The notes: a model not told the origin generated them from the sequence alone. A DNA stretch of 59,502 nt from Cyclobacteriaceae bacterium (GCA_024644875.1 JAHEGY010000010.1:1-59502); one strand, 5' to 3'; positions 35,720 to 45,679 are shown, numbered from the stretch's first letter. A program made the numbers and translations.

Positions 35720-36616
35720 ATGATATACCTGATACTGACCATTCTAATGAATATTGGTATTTTTCTCTCCTTCCGGTCCTATTCCAGGCTGGGAATAAAT
35801 ACAATTAATGCAATTGTAGTTAATTATCTGGTTTGTGTTTTAACAGGAATGATTTTTTATGGCGGTGATTTATTAGAAAATATCTCTATTTTATCAGAAT
35901 CATGGATACTATTCCCGGTAGCGCTGGGCGCTGTTTTTGTTCTGACTTTTTTTCTGATGGCTATTACCGTCCAGAAATATAACGTAGCTGTTGCCACTGT
36001 TTTTTCTAAGATGTCTATGCTGATACCCGTTATTTTCAGTATATATATATTTAAGCTGCTGGATACGAAATTTGATATAATAAATTTTACAGGATTGTTT
36101 TTTGGAGTTGTCTCCATTATATTATGTTCAATCAGATCAACGCGAATGGAAAAAATAACCTGGGCCCAAAAGTACATGGTATTAATTCCAATATTCGTTT
36201 TTTTGGCCACAGGGTTCGTTGATACGTCATTGAATTACATGAATGCCTTTCTGATCACTTCTGAGCAGAAGCCGGTGCTTCCTGTTATTATTTTTACATC
36301 CGCCTTCATAATAGGTGTGGTTATCCTGGTTTTGAGAAAAGAGAGAATCAGCAAGATGGATTTTTTAGGAGGGGTTTATTTAGGTATTCCAAACTATTTC
36401 AGTGTATATTTCTTACTAATGACCTTGTCGGGTTTTAGCAACAATGGTGCAGTTGTATATCCCATCCTGAATGTTGGAATTATCGTATTGTCTAGTATGG
36501 CTTCTTATTTAGTATTTAATGAAAAGCTTATCAAAGCAAATATATTTGGCATGATACTCGCCATTTTTGCTATATTGTTAATATCCTATCAGGATATAAT
36601 TTTATATTTTTCTTAA
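35720..36616 (+). CDS. EamA-like multi-helix transporter
   Basis: About 298 aa from ATG 35720 (MIYLILTILMNIGIFLSF); the frame is open 15 codons further upstream but those residues are hydrophilic and unlike the family. About ten membrane helices are arranged in two EamA-like halves, ending with YLVFNEKLIKANIFGMILA, the usual last-helix pair. The substrate is unknown. It diverges from the glycan cluster and precedes a secreted TPR-like gene by 9 bp. Confidence 0.75.
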   Translation: MIYLILTILMNIGIFLSFRSYSRLGINTINAIVVNYLVCVLTGMIFYGGDLLENISILSESWILFPVALGAVFVLTFFLMAITVQKYNVAVATVFSKMSMLIPVIFSIYIFKLLDTKFDIINFTGLFFGVVSIILCSIRSTRMEKITWAQKYMVLIPIFVFLATGFVDTSLNYMNAFLITSEQKPVLPVIIFTSAFIIGVVILVLRKERISKMDFLGGVYLGIPNYFSVYFLLMTLSGFSNNGAVVYPILNVGIIVLSSMASYLVFNEKLIKANIFGMILAIFAILLISYQDIILYFS

Positions 36617-36625
36617 TATGCATAT

Positions 36626-37756
36626 ATGAAACTTTTTCTGTTTCATTTAATACTTGTGATCTCAATATCAAATTCTGTTTCTCAGGAATCAATTCTCAAA
36701 GACAGTGCCTTGATTAACCGTATGAACAGAACAATAGATCTGATCTATAATTTTGACTTTGATATTGCATACCTTGAAATAGATACACTTGAGAACCAGC
36801 TCGGAGATCATCCTGCAAATCACTTACTCAGGTCCATGATTCTTTATTGGAAGGATAGACCGTTTAAAGAGGATACAGATCCCTATCTTGAGTATCAAAA
36901 GGAATTGGAAACGGCCATTGAACTGGCCATTCCATTTCAGGAAAATGAGGGCCTCTATGAAGAAGGTGAGTTTTATGTATTGGCTGGTTATGGTCTTCTT
37001 ACGGATCTTTATAATGGCGTCGGGCATAGAATGAAGGCTATAGGTTCTGCTAAAAAGGCTTACAATTCATTAAAGGAAGGATTTGAACTTAAGGAAAAGT
37101 TTCCGGATTTCTATTTTTCCAGCGGTGTATATAATTACTACCGGGAAAAGTTTCCTGAATTGCATCCATTTTATAAAACTTTTATGTGGGTATTCATGAA
37201 TGGTGATATGGAACTGGGGCTGGAGCAATTGAAAGTGGCTTCCAAAGAGGGAATTTTTACTCAAAGAGAAGCACTGATTTATCTTTTTCACATATACCTC
37301 AGATATGAGAACAATCCTGAGCAGGCATTACCATATTCCAGAATCCTGGTTGACCGGTTTCCCGGGAACTTTCGGTTCCAATGTTTGTTTATAGAATCTA
37401 TGATCTATAATAATAGTGATAGTATCTCAGGTGGAATGATAGAATCCCTGATAAACCATGATGATATCTTTTATCAGCTTGCCGGGAATCTGTTTTCAGG
37501 ATTGATTGCAGAAGAGCAGGGAAAATTTGAAGCTGCAAGGTATTATCTTAAAATAGCACATGAAAAATATGAAGAAATGGGAAGGGATGATTTGCATTAC
37601 CTGAGCCTTATATATACGGGTATGGCAAGATTGGCGATTGACCTGGAGGATAATGGGAAAGCCAGGCGGTATTATAAACTCGCCTTAAAGACCGATCCTT
37701 ATGTTCCTGTAAGAAGCGAGGCTGAGCAATTTTTGCAAAAGAATGATGACGGATAA
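36626..37756 (+). CDS. Secreted TPR-like protein of unknown function
   Basis: 376 aa. Signal peptide at residues 1-19 (LFLFHLILVISISNSVS-Q). The mature part is all-helical with degenerate tetratricopeptide units; the clearest are near the C terminus, AEEQGKFEAARYYLKIAHEK and LEDNGKARRYYKLALKTDP. It contains a Tyr/Phe-rich segment, FPDFYFSSGVYNYYREKFPE. It is probably periplasmic, a scaffold for protein contacts (inference). It overlaps yigZ by 14 bp, so the two are translated from one mRNA. Confidence 0.75.
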   Translation: MKLFLFHLILVISISNSVSQESILKDSALINRMNRTIDLIYNFDFDIAYLEIDTLENQLGDHPANHLLRSMILYWKDRPFKEDTDPYLEYQKELETAIELAIPFQENEGLYEEGEFYVLAGYGLLTDLYNGVGHRMKAIGSAKKAYNSLKEGFELKEKFPDFYFSSGVYNYYREKFPELHPFYKTFMWVFMNGDMELGLEQLKVASKEGIFTQREALIYLFHIYLRYENNPEQALPYSRILVDRFPGNFRFQCLFIESMIYNNSDSISGGMIESLINHDDIFYQLAGNLFSGLIAEEQGKFEAARYYLKIAHEKYEEMGRDDLHYLSLIYTGMARLAIDLEDNGKARRYYKLALKTDPYVPVRSEAEQFLQKNDDG

Positions 37757-38354
37757 TTTTCTTTCCATAAAAGACAATTCTGAAGGATTATATAAGGAAA
37801 AGGGCAGTAAGTTCATTGCCCTTGCCTTTCCTGTAAGTAATGAAAATGAGGTTAAACAGATAATTAAATCTGTAAAAAAAGAACATTACAATGCCAGGCA
37901 CCATTGCTATGCATATATAATTGGTAATGAAGATATACATTTCAGATCTAATGATGATGGTGAACCACGACATACTGCCGGGGATCCAATTCTTAACCAG
38001 ATCAGGTCTTTTCAGCTCATAAACGTACTTGTTATTGTGGTCCGGTATTTTGGTGGCACTAAATTAGGTAAGGCCGGCTTGATCAATGCTTATAAAACAG
38101 CATCGAAGGAGGCTTTATCCAAAGCCGCGATTATTGTGAAAGTACATAAATCTGAGATCGCCATTAATTTTAAATACGACGGGATAAATGATGTGATGCA
38201 TTTGATACAAAAGAAGGATTTTGAAATTCTTACTCAGAAATATGAAGAAAGCTGTTCCATAACCGGGCTTATCCCAAGGTCTCAGGTTCAGGAAATCATT
38301 AATGCTCTTACAGGGTATAAAAATGTGATAAAAGTTACTCAACTACCGGGTTGA
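37743..38354 (+). CDS. YigZ/IMPACT-family protein
   Basis: 203 aa. The UPF0029/IMPACT N-terminal domain carries the hallmark DGEPRHTAGDPILNQI and VVRYFGGTKLGKAGLINAYK. The C-terminal domain (~residues 135-200) is ferredoxin-like, as in E. coli YigZ. The role is uncertain; eukaryotic IMPACT affects translational control and a few YigZ proteins have been tested as peptidase-like. Its start lies inside the 3' end of the TPR gene and its stop overlaps the convergent M14 gene by 12 bp. Confidence 0.9.
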   Translation: MMTDNFLSIKDNSEGLYKEKGSKFIALAFPVSNENEVKQIIKSVKKEHYNARHHCYAYIIGNEDIHFRSNDDGEPRHTAGDPILNQIRSFQLINVLVIVVRYFGGTKLGKAGLINAYKTASKEALSKAAIIVKVHKSEIAINFKYDGINDVMHLIQKKDFEILTQKYEESCSITGLIPRSQVQEIINALTGYKNVIKVTQLPG

Positions 38355-40907
38355 CGAACTGCTGATAATATCACCAAGGAAAATTGCATTTAAGAAGAGT
38401 CTGTTTGACCCATACCAGAAAGCCCTGAAATTTGGATTATCACTAAAACATATGGTCTTACCCCTGCCAATGGAACTAACAATTAATCCTGAAGTATTTT
38501 TAACCAGTTCATAGTTCTCCTTAGATATATATCCACTTTGTAATGGATCTTCAGAATATAAAACAGGACTGTTATAAGGATTATTTGATTTCTGGAAGAA
38601 CAATTTATTATTCTTGAACAGGCTGAGATACTTATCCGGATAACCAAAACACAGTGGGTGTGAAAGATCAAGGGTGGCTTCAAAAATAGAACCGCCTATA
38701 TTCTGAGCCCCTATATGTTGATACATATCCCCATAATTTTTAATACTGGTAGTATCTTTGGATGTTTTTTTCAATTTTATATTGGCGAGATTATGATCGA
38801 TCAGCCATTTTGATCCACCTTTTGTCCCGATTATATTGCCGCCATCCCTAATCCATTTTTCCAATTTCTCCCTTGAACTTCCGGATATCCTGGAATAATT
38901 TCCATTTACCATAATTATAGTATTGTATCGTGAAAGATTTATACGGTTAAATCTATCAATTTCGACCATAGATAAAGGTATCCCAAACCGGTTATCGAGC
39001 AAATGCCAAACTTCTCCTGCTTCATAGGATGAAACTCCATTTCCGACAAGCATCATAACCTTTGGCTTTTCCAGGTTGACCATATTCGGACTTCCCAGAT
39101 CTATTCCTGCCTGATTGAATCCTGTTGAAACATGGCTAAAATCGATATTACTTTTAGTTGAGATTTCCTTAAGAATATCATATACCTGATCTTCTGTTTT
39201 AGATTGGATGTTTACCGGGATAAGAATTGTTCCGCGATCGTGTTCCGATCCTCCGCTGGTTGAAAAAGACTTTAATGCAATCTTAACCTTAAGATTATTT
39301 TTTAAGATCATATAAAGGGCTTTATATGAATTGTAATCATCCAATTTCATTAAATATGCATATGAACTCTTTGCACTCACCTTCCCGGTCAATTCCGGAA
39401 TTTCAATGAGTTTATCTCCCAGTAAGTCATTTTTGTATGATTTTCCTGCAATTGCCGTGTATTCGATATCAAAAGCAAGCGGGAAGGTCCATGCTGAAAC
39501 ATCATAAAATAAGCTATCCGCGAATGATGTTGATTTCTCAAAAATTGCCTTGATAAGTCTGAACTGATCTTGTTCCAGTGGGACGATGTATGAACTATTT
39601 GTTGAATAATTATGATCATCATAGAATAAACCTTCAGAAAGTCTGTAGGTATTAATTTGATGTTGAAGCAGGATGTCAAGGAACCTGTTGGTTTTGGAGT
39701 GATCAACCCCGCCATCAAAAACATAAGCTTTCACTGGTTCATTAAGAGCAAGTTCGGATGCTTGCCGGTAAAAATCGGCCTGGTATTTTAAAAGTTCGTT
39801 TTTAAGCTCGTATCCTGATCTTATTGTAGATAGCGATACGGTCAACTGATTTCTGATAGTAAATGGGAAATCCAGGACGCCATTGACTGTTTGCTGTGAC
39901 AATCCTCTTGAGGAAGCCTGCTCGAATAATATTCCAATACTACCATTCACATCGGGGTAGGACGACCCTTTACCGTAGTAAAAATCATCGAATTGCTCTT
40001 TTGAGAAGTATAATGAGCCAATTTTATTAAGTGCATCAGCATGATAAGCCGCTATCTTATTCGTTAAACTAAAATTCTCAGGGGGCGTATTAGGATTTGT
40101 TCTGGAAGGGATCCCCGGTTGAAAGAAGAATGTAGAATTACTTCCCATTTCGTGATGATCGGTTAATATATTAGGCTTCCATTTGTGGAACTGTTTTATC
40201 CTTGCCTGAGATTCAGGGTGCTGTAAGGGCAACCAATCCCTGTTCAAATCAAACCAATAGTGGTTAGTCCTCCCTCTTGGCCATGCTTCATTATGTTCTA
40301 CATTATTAGGATCACTGATTGATACATCCGACATATATTGGTTAACCCACTGTTCAAATCGGCTATAACCATCTGGGTTTATACTAGGATCGAGGAGAAT
40401 AACTGTATTGCTTAATATATTATTCAACTCATCTGATTCAGCAGCAGCAAGGTAATAGGCGACCAGGAGTGATGCATTCAGGCCGCTTGGTTCATTTCCG
40501 TGAACGCTGTATCCCAGCCAGATCACTGACGGCATATTGGTAATACTTATATCGCCGGGATAAGCAGGATCTGAAAGTTTGAGATGATCTTCCCTGATCT
40601 TGTCAATTTTTGTGAGGTTATCCGGTGAGGAAATGGTTAAAAGCAGAAGAGGCCGATGTTCATATGTCCATCCATATCTTTCAATCTTTACTCTATCAGA
40701 TTGTTCGGCAATAATGTGCATATATTTAACAAGCTGATCGTGACTGACATGTTTTTCTCCTATTTCAAAATCAAGGATGTCTGAGGGTTTGGAAATTTTT
40801 GAGTTGAATGAAATGTTGTCGCCGAAATAGTAGTCCAGATTTGTCTGTCCTGTAATATTTAAACTGATTAAGGTCAATAAAAATATAATAGATCTTTTCT
40901 TTATCAT
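38343..40907 (-). CDS. Secreted M14-family zinc carboxypeptidase
   Basis: 854 aa with a signal peptide (residues 1-21, ending ITG-Q). The catalytic domain shows the zinc motif HGNEPSG with H136 and E139, the substrate-binding PSINPDGYSRFE and DLNRDWLPLQHPES, and the third zinc ligand in TDHHEMGSNST. After the peptidase domain (~residue 370) there is a long region of ~480 residues, including a segment resembling a glutamine-amidotransferase-like fold (KPKVMMLVGNGVSSYEAGEV, IRDGGNIIGTKGGSKWLI). This architecture is known in Bacteroidota M14 proteins. It probably degrades peptides in the periplasm or outside. Confidence 0.88.
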   Translation of the reverse strand: MIKKRSIIFLLTLISLNITGQTNLDYYFGDNISFNSKISKPSDILDFEIGEKHVSHDQLVKYMHIIAEQSDRVKIERYGWTYEHRPLLLLTISSPDNLTKIDKIREDHLKLSDPAYPGDISITNMPSVIWLGYSVHGNEPSGLNASLLVAYYLAAAESDELNNILSNTVILLDPSINPDGYSRFEQWVNQYMSDVSISDPNNVEHNEAWPRGRTNHYWFDLNRDWLPLQHPESQARIKQFHKWKPNILTDHHEMGSNSTFFFQPGIPSRTNPNTPPENFSLTNKIAAYHADALNKIGSLYFSKEQFDDFYYGKGSSYPDVNGSIGILFEQASSRGLSQQTVNGVLDFPFTIRNQLTVSLSTIRSGYELKNELLKYQADFYRQASELALNEPVKAYVFDGGVDHSKTNRFLDILLQHQINTYRLSEGLFYDDHNYSTNSSYIVPLEQDQFRLIKAIFEKSTSFADSLFYDVSAWTFPLAFDIEYTAIAGKSYKNDLLGDKLIEIPELTGKVSAKSSYAYLMKLDDYNSYKALYMILKNNLKVKIALKSFSTSGGSEHDRGTILIPVNIQSKTEDQVYDILKEISTKSNIDFSHVSTGFNQAGIDLGSPNMVNLEKPKVMMLVGNGVSSYEAGEVWHLLDNRFGIPLSMVEIDRFNRINLSRYNTIIMVNGNYSRISGSSREKLEKWIRDGGNIIGTKGGSKWLIDHNLANIKLKKTSKDTTSIKNYGDMYQHIGAQNIGGSIFEATLDLSHPLCFGYPDKYLSLFKNNKLFFQKSNNPYNSPVLYSEDPLQSGYISKENYELVKNTSGLIVSSIGRGKTICFSDNPNFRAFWYGSNRLFLNAIFLGDIISSSSTR

Positions 40908-40928
40908 TTATTCTAGATTAATAAACCT

Positions 40929-40959
40929 CAAATATACTTGTTAAGTGAGTATTAACCAA
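40929..40959 (-). promoter_or_regulatory. Promoter of the M14 carboxypeptidase gene
   Basis: On the minus strand, TTG (40959-40957), a 20 nt spacer, then TATATTTG (40936-40929). Both elements and the spacing fit the Bacteroidota consensus. The ATG at 40907 is about 20 nt downstream. Confidence 0.6.
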
Positions 40960-41001
40960 TTTGCATTCCCTCCTAATTTCTTCATCAAATTATTGTTCTA
41001 C

Positions 41002-41030
41002 TTTGTGATAATATCCTCTTGGTATATTTG
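41002..41030 (+). promoter_or_regulatory. Candidate distal promoter upstream of the TonB-dependent receptor gene
   Basis: TTTG at 41002-41005, a 17 nt spacer, then TATATTTG at 41023-41030. The -7 match is perfect. The receptor gene starts ~250 nt further on, with a hairpin in between. Confidence 0.4.
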
Positions 41031-41096
41031 AAAAATTGAGTAAGTTCGTACTGAAAATTATTTTACCGGGGCTTGCATAATTTTCATTTTTTTCGG

Positions 41097-41119
41097 AATC
41101 CAAATCTTATTGGATTTTT
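41097..41119 (+). terminator. Terminator-like hairpin in the TonB-receptor upstream region
   Basis: AATCCAA (41097-41103) pairs with TTGGATT (41110-41116) around a 6 nt loop, followed by TTT. The 7 bp stem is only moderately stable. It could end a short transcript from the promoter at 41002-41030 or act as an attenuator. Confidence 0.4.
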
Positions 41120-41286
41120 AATAAATTCTATCAAACTATTAGACTGATTATTACCTGATTTCTTTGGTAAGTAATTGTTAATTAAGGATAATGAAAAATA
41201 TTAATTTCTTAACACTAATAGGTTTTTATTTTTTGAAACAAAACTAAGATTTGCATTCATTTTATAATCTAATTAATCTAAAGCTT

Positions 41287-44049
41287 ATGAGAAGATTTTT
41301 ACTTATCGTCACATCTTTTTTGATCACAGTTACGGTATATGCACAAACAGGTACCGTAACAGGTCGAATTATTGATCAGGGTACAGGCGACGGATTGCCG
41401 GGTGCTAATGCTATTATCAAGGGTACTGCCATCGGATCAATTACTGATCTGGATGGTTATTTTACCATTGCCGATATACCAACAGGAACACAGGTTATTG
41501 TGATATCTTATGTTGGTTATGAGACTATCGAACAGACTGTTGAAGTGAACAGTGGAACCGTGAATATGGGAACAATCAACCTTTCCCTGGGTGCTGTTGG
41601 ACTTAAGGAAGTGGAAGTCATTGCTTCTGTGGCTATCGACCGGAAAACACCGGTAGCCGTTTCAACCATAAAGGGACAGACTATTGAGGAAAAGGTAGGC
41701 AACCAGGAATTCCCGGAAGTTCTAAGATATACTCCTTCTGTTTATGTAACTAAGCAGGGTGGTGGATTCGGTGATTCCAGGATCAATGTACGGGGCTTTG
41801 ATCAAAGTAATACAGCGGTTATGATCAATGGTGTTCCAGTAAACGACATGGAAAATGGCTGGGTGTACTGGTCAAATTGGGCTGGTTTAACTGATGTCTC
41901 TTCACAAGTTCAGATGCAGCGTGGATTAAGTGCCTCTAAATTGGCTATTTCCTCTGTTGGTGGGACCATCAATATTATTACCAATGCTGCTGAAATGGAT
42001 AAAGGTGGCAAGTTCTCCGTGAATATCGGAAATGATGGTTACCAGAAATATAACCTGATGTTATCTACAGGTCTTGGTAAGAGTGGCTGGGCATTTACGA
42101 TCCAGGGAACACATACGAGAGGTAATGGATGGGTTGATGGTACTTCCTTCCGTGCTTATTCATACTTTGCCTCCCTCGCCAAGAAGGTCAACGATAAGCA
42201 TACATTGGTATTCACAGGATTGGGTGCTCCACAATGGCATCATCAGCGCCTGGTAGGTCGTTTTGATGGTATATCATTCCAGGATCTTCTGGATCATGAA
42301 AGAGGGATCAAGTACAATTCCATGTGGGGTGATTATAATGGTGAGGAATTCTCTTGGAGAAGGAATTTCTACCACAAACCAAAGTTTTATGCTAACTGGT
42401 ATTGGACCCTCAGTCCAAGAACAGATATAGCTACAACTGCTTATGCATCCTTTGGCCGTGGTGGCGGGACCGGACCCAGGGGCCGGATAAATGGATCTTT
42501 TGAAAATAGTTCCAGGTTTTATGATGACCGTTATGGTGACGATTCCCAGGGACAGGTAATGTTCGATCAGATTGATAATTGGAACTCTGGAGGCACGAAT
42601 TATCCAAGTGAATGGGGAGATCCGGCACAGATTTTTGACAGCGTTGACCGGGACATAGATAACGGCAGGGATTTCTTTGGAGACAAATATGTGAATACCA
42701 GCGGCAATGGTTTTATTAGAAGGGCTTCTATGAATGGCCACAACTGGTATGGGATTCTATCGACACTAACCCACAATTTCAATGATAATCTTAGCCTGGT
42801 AGGAGGGATTGACCTCAGATGGTATAGAGGAATTCATTACAGGAGGGTGACCAACCTGCTGGGATCGGATGCATATTTTACAGATACTGATATTAACATT
42901 GCGGGTCAGTTTATTTCCCAGGAGAAAGAAGCCAGTGCCATTGTAAATATGAACAATGATATGAAGTTAAATTATCATAACGATGGAATTGTTGGATGGC
43001 AGGGAGCCTTTGCTCAATTGGAATGGGCCAATGATAATATATCAGCCCACATTTCAGGAGCATTCTCAAATCAGTCGTATAAGCGGGTTGATTACTTCAA
43101 TTACTATTATTCAGATGCTTTAAGTGACGCTGCAGGACTCGATGAAACCATGGAATCTGAGACAGTCAATCAGCTTGGCGGGAATATCAAAGGTGGTATC
43201 AACTGGAATATCTCTTCCAAGCATAATGTTTTTTTTAATGGTGGATTTTATTCCAGACAACCCTTGTTCGATGCTGTTTTCTTAAACTTTGTAAATGAGA
43301 TCAATGATGACCTGGTAAATGAAAAGGTTACCGGACTGGAATTAGGTTATGGTTTTCGTTCTAAATTTATTAATGCCAATTTGAATCTTTATCGCACCAC
43401 CTGGACAGACAGGTTCCGTCAGGAATCCGTGCAACTGGGAGGAGGAGAGGAAGGAACAGCCAATTTGTCGGGTATTTCCCAAACACATACAGGGGTTGAA
43501 ATAGAGCTATTTGGTGAAATTGCAAAGAACCTCTATCTGGAAGTCATGTTCTCCCTGGGTGATTGGACATATAGTGATAATGTAAACGTGGATGTTTTTG
43601 ATGAAAACCGAAACCTGCTTGGAGATACAACCTTATATTTAAGCAATGTTAAAGTTGGGGATGCTGCGCAGACTACAACGCGTGTTGCATTAACGTACAC
43701 CTTCCTTAAAAACTTCAGAATTTATGGTAGTTTTTATTATGCTGATAATCTGTTTGCTGATTTTGATCCTACTGAAAGAGCATTTCTGGATGTAAATAAC
43801 CGTGGAGCTCTGAAACTTCCAAATTTCAATCTTGTTGATGCCGGTTTATATTACGATTTTAAAGCCGGAAAGAAATTGAATTTTACTGCTAAGGTAAATA
43901 TCAATAATTTGTTTAACACCAGGTATATATCTGAAGCTGAGAGCAATAACTTCCCGGAAGAAGGTACGGATGAAACCATTTACACCGAAAACTTCGGATA
44001 TTTCGGTTTTGGAAGAACATGGAATGCCGGAATCATGATGCGTTGGTAA
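41287..44049 (+). CDS. TonB-dependent outer-membrane receptor with CarboxypepD_reg-like N-terminal domain
   Basis: About 920 aa from ATG 41287 (MRRFLLIVTSFLI); a TTG 12 codons upstream is unlikely. Signal peptide at 1-20. Residues ~22-105 form the beta-sandwich carboxypeptidase-regulatory-like domain (GTVTGRIIDQGTGDGLPGAN, TDLDGYFTI). The plug follows, with RINVRGFDQSNTAVMINGVP and the conserved SSVGGTINIIT. The rest is a 22-strand-type barrel ending in the aromatic FGRTWNAGIMMRW. It imports a ligand through the outer membrane with TonB-ExbBD. There is no SusD partner, so it is not a standard glycan pair; the ligand is unknown. Confidence 0.93.
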   Translation: MRRFLLIVTSFLITVTVYAQTGTVTGRIIDQGTGDGLPGANAIIKGTAIGSITDLDGYFTIADIPTGTQVIVISYVGYETIEQTVEVNSGTVNMGTINLSLGAVGLKEVEVIASVAIDRKTPVAVSTIKGQTIEEKVGNQEFPEVLRYTPSVYVTKQGGGFGDSRINVRGFDQSNTAVMINGVPVNDMENGWVYWSNWAGLTDVSSQVQMQRGLSASKLAISSVGGTINIITNAAEMDKGGKFSVNIGNDGYQKYNLMLSTGLGKSGWAFTIQGTHTRGNGWVDGTSFRAYSYFASLAKKVNDKHTLVFTGLGAPQWHHQRLVGRFDGISFQDLLDHERGIKYNSMWGDYNGEEFSWRRNFYHKPKFYANWYWTLSPRTDIATTAYASFGRGGGTGPRGRINGSFENSSRFYDDRYGDDSQGQVMFDQIDNWNSGGTNYPSEWGDPAQIFDSVDRDIDNGRDFFGDKYVNTSGNGFIRRASMNGHNWYGILSTLTHNFNDNLSLVGGIDLRWYRGIHYRRVTNLLGSDAYFTDTDINIAGQFISQEKEASAIVNMNNDMKLNYHNDGIVGWQGAFAQLEWANDNISAHISGAFSNQSYKRVDYFNYYYSDALSDAAGLDETMESETVNQLGGNIKGGINWNISSKHNVFFNGGFYSRQPLFDAVFLNFVNEINDDLVNEKVTGLELGYGFRSKFINANLNLYRTTWTDRFRQESVQLGGGEEGTANLSGISQTHTGVEIELFGEIAKNLYLEVMFSLGDWTYSDNVNVDVFDENRNLLGDTTLYLSNVKVGDAAQTTTRVALTYTFLKNFRIYGSFYYADNLFADFDPTERAFLDVNNRGALKLPNFNLVDAGLYYDFKAGKKLNFTAKVNINNLFNTRYISEAESNNFPEEGTDETIYTENFGYFGFGRTWNAGIMMRW

Positions 44050-44071
44050 ATATTTAAAATTTCATACTAGT

Positions 44072-44104
44072 AATCCCGGGGACATCACCCGGGATTTTTT
44101 TTGT
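44072..44104 (+). terminator. Rho-independent terminator after the TonB-dependent receptor gene
   Basis: AATCCCGGG (44072-44080) pairs with CCCGGGATT (44088-44096) around a 7 nt loop, then TTTTTTTG. The 9 bp stem and T-tract 22 nt past the stop codon are classic. Confidence 0.9.
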
Positions 44105-44206
44105 TTTGTTTGGATTTACCGCAAAATTTGCTTTATTTGCAATATATAAATTTTCCAATATAAAGTTTGATTTTTCTTAAATCACTCTTCTTTGGAGATT
44201 TTATAT

Positions 44207-45679
44207 ATGGATATCTTAGTTCATAGAGCTGTGCTAAATAAAAGAAATACTGTCCTTTCTGTTCTGTTATCGCTTTTATTTACATCCTGTGGTTTGTTTG
44301 ATAAGGATGATGAAATACAAACGGAAAAAATTACATTCACTGATCATGCGATCGAGTCTATTACAAATTTGAATGGTGAACTGGATGTTGAAACAGTTGT
44401 AAAAAGCGGTTACAGAGTATTGTATGACATTAAGATAGTAAACAAGTTGGATCAACCCATTGAGAATGTATCCATTGTTTATAACCAGGTTAACGGGAAA
44501 TCTATTATATTCATTAAAGATAACTTCAAAAGATACAGCTCTGCTTTTCTTTACGGAACTCCAGAAGAACTTGATGATTACTTCACAACCCAAGGATTGG
44601 CCTTGTCCGTCGAGCCTGAGAACGGGGAGGAAGACAATTTATTAAGAATAGCGATGTCCTTGCCACTCATCCCCTTAGAAGAAACTGAACTGAATTCAAT
44701 TCCTGGGGCGCATTACATACAGCAGTTTCATGTATCCGATTCAACGCTTGAAGGTATTGATTACTTGATTAATTGCAAGGAAATTGAAATGGTTCCTGAG
44801 TTGATCAAGGAGCAGACCAATATCGCCATGAAATCTTCTTCCATTCTTATCTCCATTGAATCCGATGGGGTTTATGAATTAATAGAGATCGCCTCCAACC
44901 GTATTTTAGATGAAAGCTTTAATTTCAGCGATAAGTTAATTTCCAAAGCCAGCGAACAGTGGGGGATGAGGCGTGAAGAGCTCATAGATCTTATAGCGAT
45001 AAAATCCTTTTTTACGGAGCAGAATGAACAATATGCTCATGTAGAAACACAATTTGAATATTATCAGATTGAACTTGAAAACACACGGTGCATGAAATAT
45101 ATTGTGGATGTACCGGAACCGGTAAATGAATTTTTAAATATGGATTTTATAGAGATCCTGGAGGGAAAGGGACTTCAGATCAATAATGGGCTTATGCCTG
45201 ATAATGTAACTGGTAATTATTTTGTTGATAACTGGACAAACCTGGAGTCCGGAACCCGTTATGTAAATTACAGTTTTCAATTTTTAAATCAAACCTCAGA
45301 ATTCCTGATCGAAGTTAAGAGTGCGGCTGAATTTTCTGATGCAACAGGTATAGTGGCATATATATCCGGAGATGGTCAGTATTTTTCCATATATAGTGAG
45401 CAGGATCATAATATTGATGACAGCGGTCATACAGTCTTTATCAAAACAGCAGACATTTACAGCGGTAAGGTAACCAGCGACGGGATTCTCGATTTCCAGA
45501 ATGGATTTATAGTCCTGCAAAAAGAGAACGACTGGTATGACCGATTCCTGAACGTAGGTGATTCCAGGGTGGTATATGAAGCTGATTTTATTGCGGATGC
45601 TGTGGATGCTTTCCCCTTTCAATCAACCGATCTGGATCCGGAAAATTCATTCTTCCGTATCATGACCGAAACCAACTAA
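44207..45679 (+). CDS. Lipoprotein of unknown function
   Basis: About 490 aa from ATG 44207 (MDILVHRAVL); a TTG five codons upstream is less likely. Residues ~14-28 are hydrophobic (TVLSVLLSLLFTSCG) and end in a lipobox-like LLFTSC, so it is probably lipid-anchored at Cys 28 (residue numbers count from ATG 44207). The acidic DKDDE right after the Cys may act as a surface-export signal in Bacteroidota (inference). The rest is acidic and beta-rich without a family I know. It follows the receptor terminator by ~100 bp with no clear promoter found. Functional pairing with the receptor is a guess from position only. Confidence 0.6.
   Translation: MDILVHRAVLNKRNTVLSVLLSLLFTSCGLFDKDDEIQTEKITFTDHAIESITNLNGELDVETVVKSGYRVLYDIKIVNKLDQPIENVSIVYNQVNGKSIIFIKDNFKRYSSAFLYGTPEELDDYFTTQGLALSVEPENGEEDNLLRIAMSLPLIPLEETELNSIPGAHYIQQFHVSDSTLEGIDYLINCKEIEMVPELIKEQTNIAMKSSSILISIESDGVYELIEIASNRILDESFNFSDKLISKASEQWGMRREELIDLIAIKSFFTEQNEQYAHVETQFEYYQIELENTRCMKYIVDVPEPVNEFLNMDFIEILEGKGLQINNGLMPDNVTGNYFVDNWTNLESGTRYVNYSFQFLNQTSEFLIEVKSAAEFSDATGIVAYISGDGQYFSIYSEQDHNIDDSGHTVFIKTADIYSGKVTSDGILDFQNGFIVLQKENDWYDRFLNVGDSRVVYEADFIADAVDAFPFQSTDLDPENSFFRIMTETN

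Larger units (their letters stand above)
40908..41286. other. Gene-free divergent spacer between the M14 and TonB-receptor genes
   Basis: 379 bp without a credible ORF. It contains the M14 promoter (40929-40959), a plus-strand promoter candidate (41002-41030) and a terminator-like hairpin (41097-41119). The remaining ~165 bp up to the receptor gene is AT-rich; a poor promoter-like TTTTTTG...AAGATTTG sequence lies near 41230-41255. I see nothing else. Confidence 0.6.
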
